A stretch of 45,814 bases of DNA, from the NCBI GenBank assembly GCA_003279005.1, contig QCBY01000009.1, positions 1 through 45,814 on the forward strand, read 5' to 3'. Source of the stretch: Prochlorococcus sp. AG-347-J22 (GTDB taxonomy: Bacteria; Cyanobacteriota; Cyanobacteriia; PCC-6307; Cyanobiaceae). Made by a program: the position numbers and the translations under genes. Below are positions 42,509 through 45,814 of this stretch, piece by piece; positions within the stretch are counted from its first letter, which is position 1; each line of letters opens with the position of its first letter. The notes under the pieces were generated by a model that made no database searches, was not told the DNA's origin, and worked only from the letters and a program-made list of their open reading frames with translations.

Positions 42509-43246
42509 TTGAAAAAAGATGATTTTATTTTAAAAGAATTTATGTACGATGCTTTTGATTTGAAATCACACTTAAAGGAGTTTTTGTCAATTGAAGAGGC
42601 AGATTTAGATAAGTTCCTCAAAAATGCAAAGATGGATTTAGCAAGTCTTCATCCAGGAAATAGTTTAAGTGAAACTGAAGAATTTTATGAAAAAATTGTT
42701 GGAGATAAGCATTTGGCGGATCTGGCAGCATGGCATATTTCCAGCAAGGATTATATTAATGATACGTTAAAACTTCAGCAGAGATTTTCAAGAAATTTGG
42801 TCCTAGATTTTGGTGGAGGTATTGGTACGCATGCCTTAGCTAATGCGATGTCTCCCAAGGTTGAGCATGTTTTTTTCGTAGATATTAATCAAACAAATAG
42901 AAATTTTGTTGAATATAGGGCTAACAAGCTTGGATTGGAAAATAAACTCACTTTTTGTAAAACAATTCAGGAAACAGAGATATCAAAATTTGATACTATT
43001 ATATGCCTTGATGTATTAGAGCACTTGTCTGATCCATCTTTTCAACTTGAGGTCTTTCATGAAATTATGGATTCCAATTCAATTGGCTTATTCAATTGGT
43101 ATTTTTATAAAGGAGAAAAGAATGAATATCCGTTTCACGTTGACGATTTAAAAATCGTAGAACAATTTTTTAAAACTCTTCAATCAAAATTTGTTGAAGT
43201 TTTTCATCCTATCATTATTACTACAAGATCTTACAAAAAAAATTAA
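42509..43246 (+). CDS. Class I SAM-dependent methyltransferase
   Basis: This 245-residue protein has a TTG start. SAM motif I reads [18 protein letters not shown] (about 96-113), motif II has VFFVDIN, and [15 protein letters not shown] is the later motif. The N-terminal 90 residues are helical ([20 protein letters not shown]) and unlike the family core, and may recognise the substrate. The target is unknown. Its 3' end overlaps the convergent rpmA by four bases. Confidence 0.85.
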   Translation: MKKDDFILKEFMYDAFDLKSHLKEFLSIEEADLDKFLKNAKMDLASLHPGNSLSETEEFYEKIVGDKHLADLAAWHISSKDYINDTLKLQQRFSRNLVLDFGGGIGTHALANAMSPKVEHVFFVDINQTNRNFVEYRANKLGLENKLTFCKTIQETEISKFDTIICLDVLEHLSDPSFQLEVFHEIMDSNSIGLFNWYFYKGEKNEYPFHVDDLKIVEQFFKTLQSKFVEVFHPIIITTRSYKKN

Positions 43247-43503
43247 AGAACTACATTTACTCTCTTTCTGTTTTTTAAATTCCTTTTGATGCTGTCAAAG
43301 CTAACAATTCCATCTTTTAGGGCGAAAAGTGTATCATCCTTCCCTTTGCCAACATTGATTCCTGGCAAAAAAGAAGTACCTCTTTGTCGGATTATGATAG
43401 ATCCTGCTAATACTTTTTCTCCTCCATAAGCTTTAACACCGAGTCTTTTGGAATTTGAATCTCGTCCATTTCTGGTTGATCCTGTACCTTTTTTATGTGC
43501 CAT
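43243..43503 (-). CDS. rpmA: Ribosomal protein L27
   Basis: This 86-residue protein begins [20 protein letters not shown], then LGVKAYGGE and [14 protein letters not shown]27 lies at the peptidyl-transferase site, its N-terminus reaching the tRNA 3' ends. It forms the usual rplU-rpmA pair; 14 bases separate it from rplU. Confidence 0.98.
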   Translation of the reverse strand: MAHKKGTGSTRNGRDSNSKRLGVKAYGGEKVLAGSIIIRQRGTSFLPGINVGKGKDDTLFALKDGIVSFDSIKRNLKNRKRVNVVL

Positions 43504-43517
43504 TAGTAAAATTTAGT

Positions 43518-43952
43518 TTAGGAATTTGATGATTTTGGGCTAGTGCTCTTTTTTTTAACTTCAGTTTTTGAAGATGTTTTTGGAGTACTTTTTGTAATTG
43601 ATATTGATTTTACCATAACTCTTGTGAGTTCTTGCCTATGCCCCATCTTTCTCCTTGTCTTCTTTTTAGGACGCATTTTGTACACAGTTATCTTTTTATC
43701 TCTTTTATGTGAAACGACTTCTAATTCAATTTTTGCATCTTTTATATAAGGTTTCCCGATGGAAACATTCTCTTTATCTTTTATTAATAGAATTTTATCA
43801 ATTGTAATTTTATCTTTTTCTTTAGCATTTAATCTATCAATATCATAATATTTATCTAATTCAAACCAGAACTGTTGACCAGAAGTCTCAGCTATTGCGT
43901 ATAAGTTATCACTTGGTAAAGCTTTATCTGATTGTTTTTTTGAAGAAGTCAT
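43518..43952 (-). CDS. rplU: Ribosomal protein L21
   Basis: The protein of about 144 residues begins MTSSKKQSDKALPSDNLYAI in my choice of start. YAIAETSGQQFWFELDKYYD is the conserved L21 opening, and KKKTRRKMGHRQELTRVMV its RNA-binding end. It is longer than the bacterial standard (about 103) because of an N-terminal Ser/Lys arm and a C-terminal STPKTSSKTEVKKKSTSPKS tail of low complexity. A frame up to 44009 exists but the residues it adds are not L21-like. Confidence 0.95.
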   Translation of the reverse strand: MTSSKKQSDKALPSDNLYAIAETSGQQFWFELDKYYDIDRLNAKEKDKITIDKILLIKDKENVSIGKPYIKDAKIELEVVSHKRDKKITVYKMRPKKKTRRKMGHRQELTRVMVKSISITKSTPKTSSKTEVKKKSTSPKSSNS

Positions 43953-44009
43953 ATATTTAAAGACGCAGTCAGGCTCAAATTTATTAATCTGATTTAGCCT
44001 GGTAAGCAA

Positions 44010-44097
44010 TCATATAGGTTTTTTTATTTTCTTATTTTATAGTGTAATTAGTCAAGGTTTATTATTAAAATCTTTTATTAAGTTCTAGGTATCAAAA
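44010..44097. promoter_or_regulatory. Divergent rplU/kaiB intergenic region, with no kaiA
   Basis: Only about 145 bases separate the rplU start (43952) from the kaiB start. In other cyanobacteria kaiA lies immediately before kaiB. No kaiA-like frame, even fragmentary, is visible here, so both promoters must share this gap. Confidence 0.6.
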
Positions 44098-44424
44098 ATG
44101 GTAGTAAGAAAAACATATATTTTAAAACTTTACGTAGCAGGTAATACTCCTAATTCAATGAGAGCTTTAAACACCCTTAAAGAAATTCTTGAAAATGAAT
44201 TTAAAGGAGTTTATGCTTTAAAGGTGATAGATGTCCTTAAACAGCCACAACTTGCCGAAGAAGATAAGATTTTGGCTACCCCAACCCTAGCAAAAATTTT
44301 ACCTCCCCCGGTTAGAAGGATAATAGGTGATCTGTCAGATAGAGAGAAGGTTTTAATTGGGTTAGATTTACTTTTTGATGAATTATCAGAGAGTGAATAT
44401 AGTAGAGGTACAAAAAATAAATAA
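44098..44424 (+). CDS. kaiB: Circadian clock protein KaiB
   Basis: This 108-residue protein starts [20 protein letters not shown], then [20 protein letters not shown] and [20 protein letters not shown]. It is a thioredoxin-like fold-switching protein which binds the KaiC CI ring. The [20 protein letters not shown] sequence is diagnostic. It is the first gene of kaiBC, 68 bases before kaiC. Confidence 0.98.
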   Translation: MVVRKTYILKLYVAGNTPNSMRALNTLKEILENEFKGVYALKVIDVLKQPQLAEEDKILATPTLAKILPPPVRRIIGDLSDREKVLIGLDLLFDELSESEYSRGTKNK

Positions 44425-44492
44425 AAACTTTTATAATAAGATTTGATATTAAAAACTAAATTAAAGCATAATTTCTTTAGAAAAAAACATTT

Positions 44493-45814
44493 ATGAAAGA
44501 TAAAAAATTTAGTAAATCAAATAAGATGCAAGTCCAGAAATTACCTACAGGGATTCAAGGTTTTGACGATGTTTGTAGAGGCGGGTTACCTGCGGCAAGA
44601 AGTACACTTGTTAGTGGTACATCTGGAACCGGCAAAACAGTTTTTTCTTTACAATATTTACATCATGGGATTTGTAATTTTGATGAACCAGGAATTTTCA
44701 TTACTTTTGAAGAATCACCTCTAGATATAATTAGAAATGCAGCTAGCTTCGGCTGGGACTTACAGAAATTAATTGATCAAAATAAACTTTTTATTTTGGA
44801 TGCGTCACCTGATCCTGATGGACAAGATGTTGCCGGTAATTTTGATCTTTCAGGTTTAATTGAAAGAATTAGTTATGCAATAAGAAAATATAAAGCAAAG
44901 AGGGTAGCAATAGACTCAATAACCGCTGTTTTCCAGCAATATGATGCTATTTATGTTGTCAGAAGAGAGATTTTTAGACTTATCGCAAGATTAAAAGAAA
45001 TAGGAGTTACCACTATTATGACGACTGAAAGGGTAGAGGATTATGGTCCCATAGCTCGGTATGGAGTAGAGGAGTTTGTATCTGATAATGTTGTCCTACT
45101 AAGAAATGTTCTTGAATCCGAGAAGAGGAGAAGAACACTAGAAGTTTTAAAGTTGAGAGGTACCGTTCATATGAAAGGAGAATTTCCATTCACAATGGGA
45201 GATGAGGGGATAAGTGTTTTTGCCTTGGGAGCTATGCGATTAACTCAAAGATCCTCAAACATCAGAATAAGTTCAGGAGTTAAAGATCTTGATGAAATGT
45301 GTGGAGGGGGTTATTTTCAAGATTCAATAATTCTGGCAACTGGTGCTACTGGCACAGGTAAAACAATGCTTGTATCAAAATTTATTGAAGATGCATATAA
45401 CCATAACGAAAGAGCAATACTCTTTGCATATGAAGAATCTAGAGCTCAACTACTAAGAAATGCCACGAGTTGGGGTATAGATTTTGAAAAAATGGAAAGT
45501 GATGGATTACTAAAAATTATTTGTGCATATCCTGAATCAACTGGTTTAGAAGATCATTTACAGATCATAAAGACGCAAATAAATCAATTTAAGCCAAAAA
45601 GAATGGCAATTGATTCTCTCTCGGCACTTGCTAGAGGTGTGAGTTTAAATGCTTTTAGACAGTTTGTAATAGGGGTTACTGGTTATTCAAAACAAGAAGA
45701 GATAGCAGGTTTCTTCACGAATACTGCTGAAGAATTCATGGGAAGCCATTCGATTACGGACTCTCATATATCAACTATTACAGATACTATTTTATTACTC
45801 CAATACGTTGAAAT
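44493..45814 (+). CDS. kaiC: Circadian clock ATPase/autokinase KaiC, 3' part cut by window edge
   Basis: The visible 440 codons of about 510 have two RecA-like domains. CI has the Walker A motif GTSGTGKT (42-49) and FITFEESP with the catalytic Glu pair; CII has GATGTGKT (284-291) and FAYEES. The phosphorylation sites Ser427 and Thr428 (S431/T432 in Synechococcus elongatus) are present in SHSITDSHISTITDT. The frame runs off the right end after YVE. Both domains are intact although kaiA is absent, so the KaiBC system probably works as an hourglass-like timer reset daily (established for Prochlorococcus). Confidence 0.98.
   Translation, partial: MKDKKFSKSNKMQVQKLPTGIQGFDDVCRGGLPAARSTLVSGTSGTGKTVFSLQYLHHGICNFDEPGIFITFEESPLDIIRNAASFGWDLQKLIDQNKLFILDASPDPDGQDVAGNFDLSGLIERISYAIRKYKAKRVAIDSITAVFQQYDAIYVVRREIFRLIARLKEIGVTTIMTTERVEDYGPIARYGVEEFVSDNVVLLRNVLESEKRRRTLEVLKLRGTVHMKGEFPFTMGDEGISVFALGAMRLTQRSSNIRISSGVKDLDEMCGGGYFQDSIILATGATGTGKTMLVSKFIEDAYNHNERAILFAYEESRAQLLRNATSWGIDFEKMESDGLLKIICAYPESTGLEDHLQIIKTQINQFKPKRMAIDSLSALARGVSLNAFRQFVIGVTGYSKQEEIAGFFTNTAEEFMGSHSITDSHISTITDTILLLQYVE

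Noticed and set aside
1..45814. CRISPR arrays, insertion sequences, integrases or prophage genes
   Set aside because: I found no regularly spaced repeats, transposase motifs or phage structural genes; hli genes alone do not prove phage transfer.

Overview
The window is about 30% GC or lower and densely packed, with many very small genes, several TTG/GTG starts and frequent stop/start overlaps. It carries high-light-inducible (hli) genes, a photosystem II S4-domain gene, a plant-type [2Fe-2S] ferredoxin, DUF2214/DUF3764/DUF3721-type cyanobacterial families, and rplU-rpmA beside kaiB-kaiC with no kaiA between them. Together these point to a streamlined marine picocyanobacterium, almost certainly a high-light-adapted Prochlorococcus. 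The strain cannot be fixed from sequence alone.

Layout. 1-4 kb: the start of a small MGEAKRR protein, a DUF3764 protein, and a two-gene unit of an unknown polytopic membrane protein overlapping an LptF/LptG-type permease. 4-9.7 kb: an accessory-looking stretch with two translationally coupled hli pairs, many small ORFs, a candidate structured RNA, and two hairpins with different stems but the same loop. 9.8-15.8 kb: two membrane fatty-acid desaturases flanking an SRAP protein, a HAD phosphatase/mutase and several mini-genes, including a twin-CX3C peptide. 15.8-21.2 kb: a sea of small proteins, many with one membrane helix, a DUF805 protein and an EamA transporter. Three of the mini-proteins in the window share a helix plus an Asp-rich tail.

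21.4-30.1 kb: a BaiN-type flavoprotein, a GAF/zinc-ribbon-like protein, DUF2214, DUF1643, pirin, MurD, a three-gene unit of small proteins, an SDR oxidoreductase and a stand-alone NAD+-DNA-ligase adenylation domain. 30.35-31.5 kb: the most unusual gene. It is a photolyase/cryptochrome-like protein whose FAD-binding domain comes first and whose antenna-like alpha/beta domain (with a FENDLHL version of the WFRxDLR motif) comes second, so it looks circularly permuted.

31.6-45.8 kb: mainly conserved core genes. These are DoxX, a PPOX flavoprotein, an ICMT-like membrane protein, tRNA-Val(GAC), the PSII S4 protein, serA, prmA, petF, a lumenal pentapeptide protein, rnz, a SpoIID-like protein, truB, a methyltransferase, rpmA, rplU, kaiB and a kaiC truncated by the window edge.

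The best candidates for undescribed biology are the permuted photolyase-like protein with its divergent mini-ligase neighbour, the shared-loop hairpin/small-RNA family, and the recurring Asp-tailed membrane mini-proteins.
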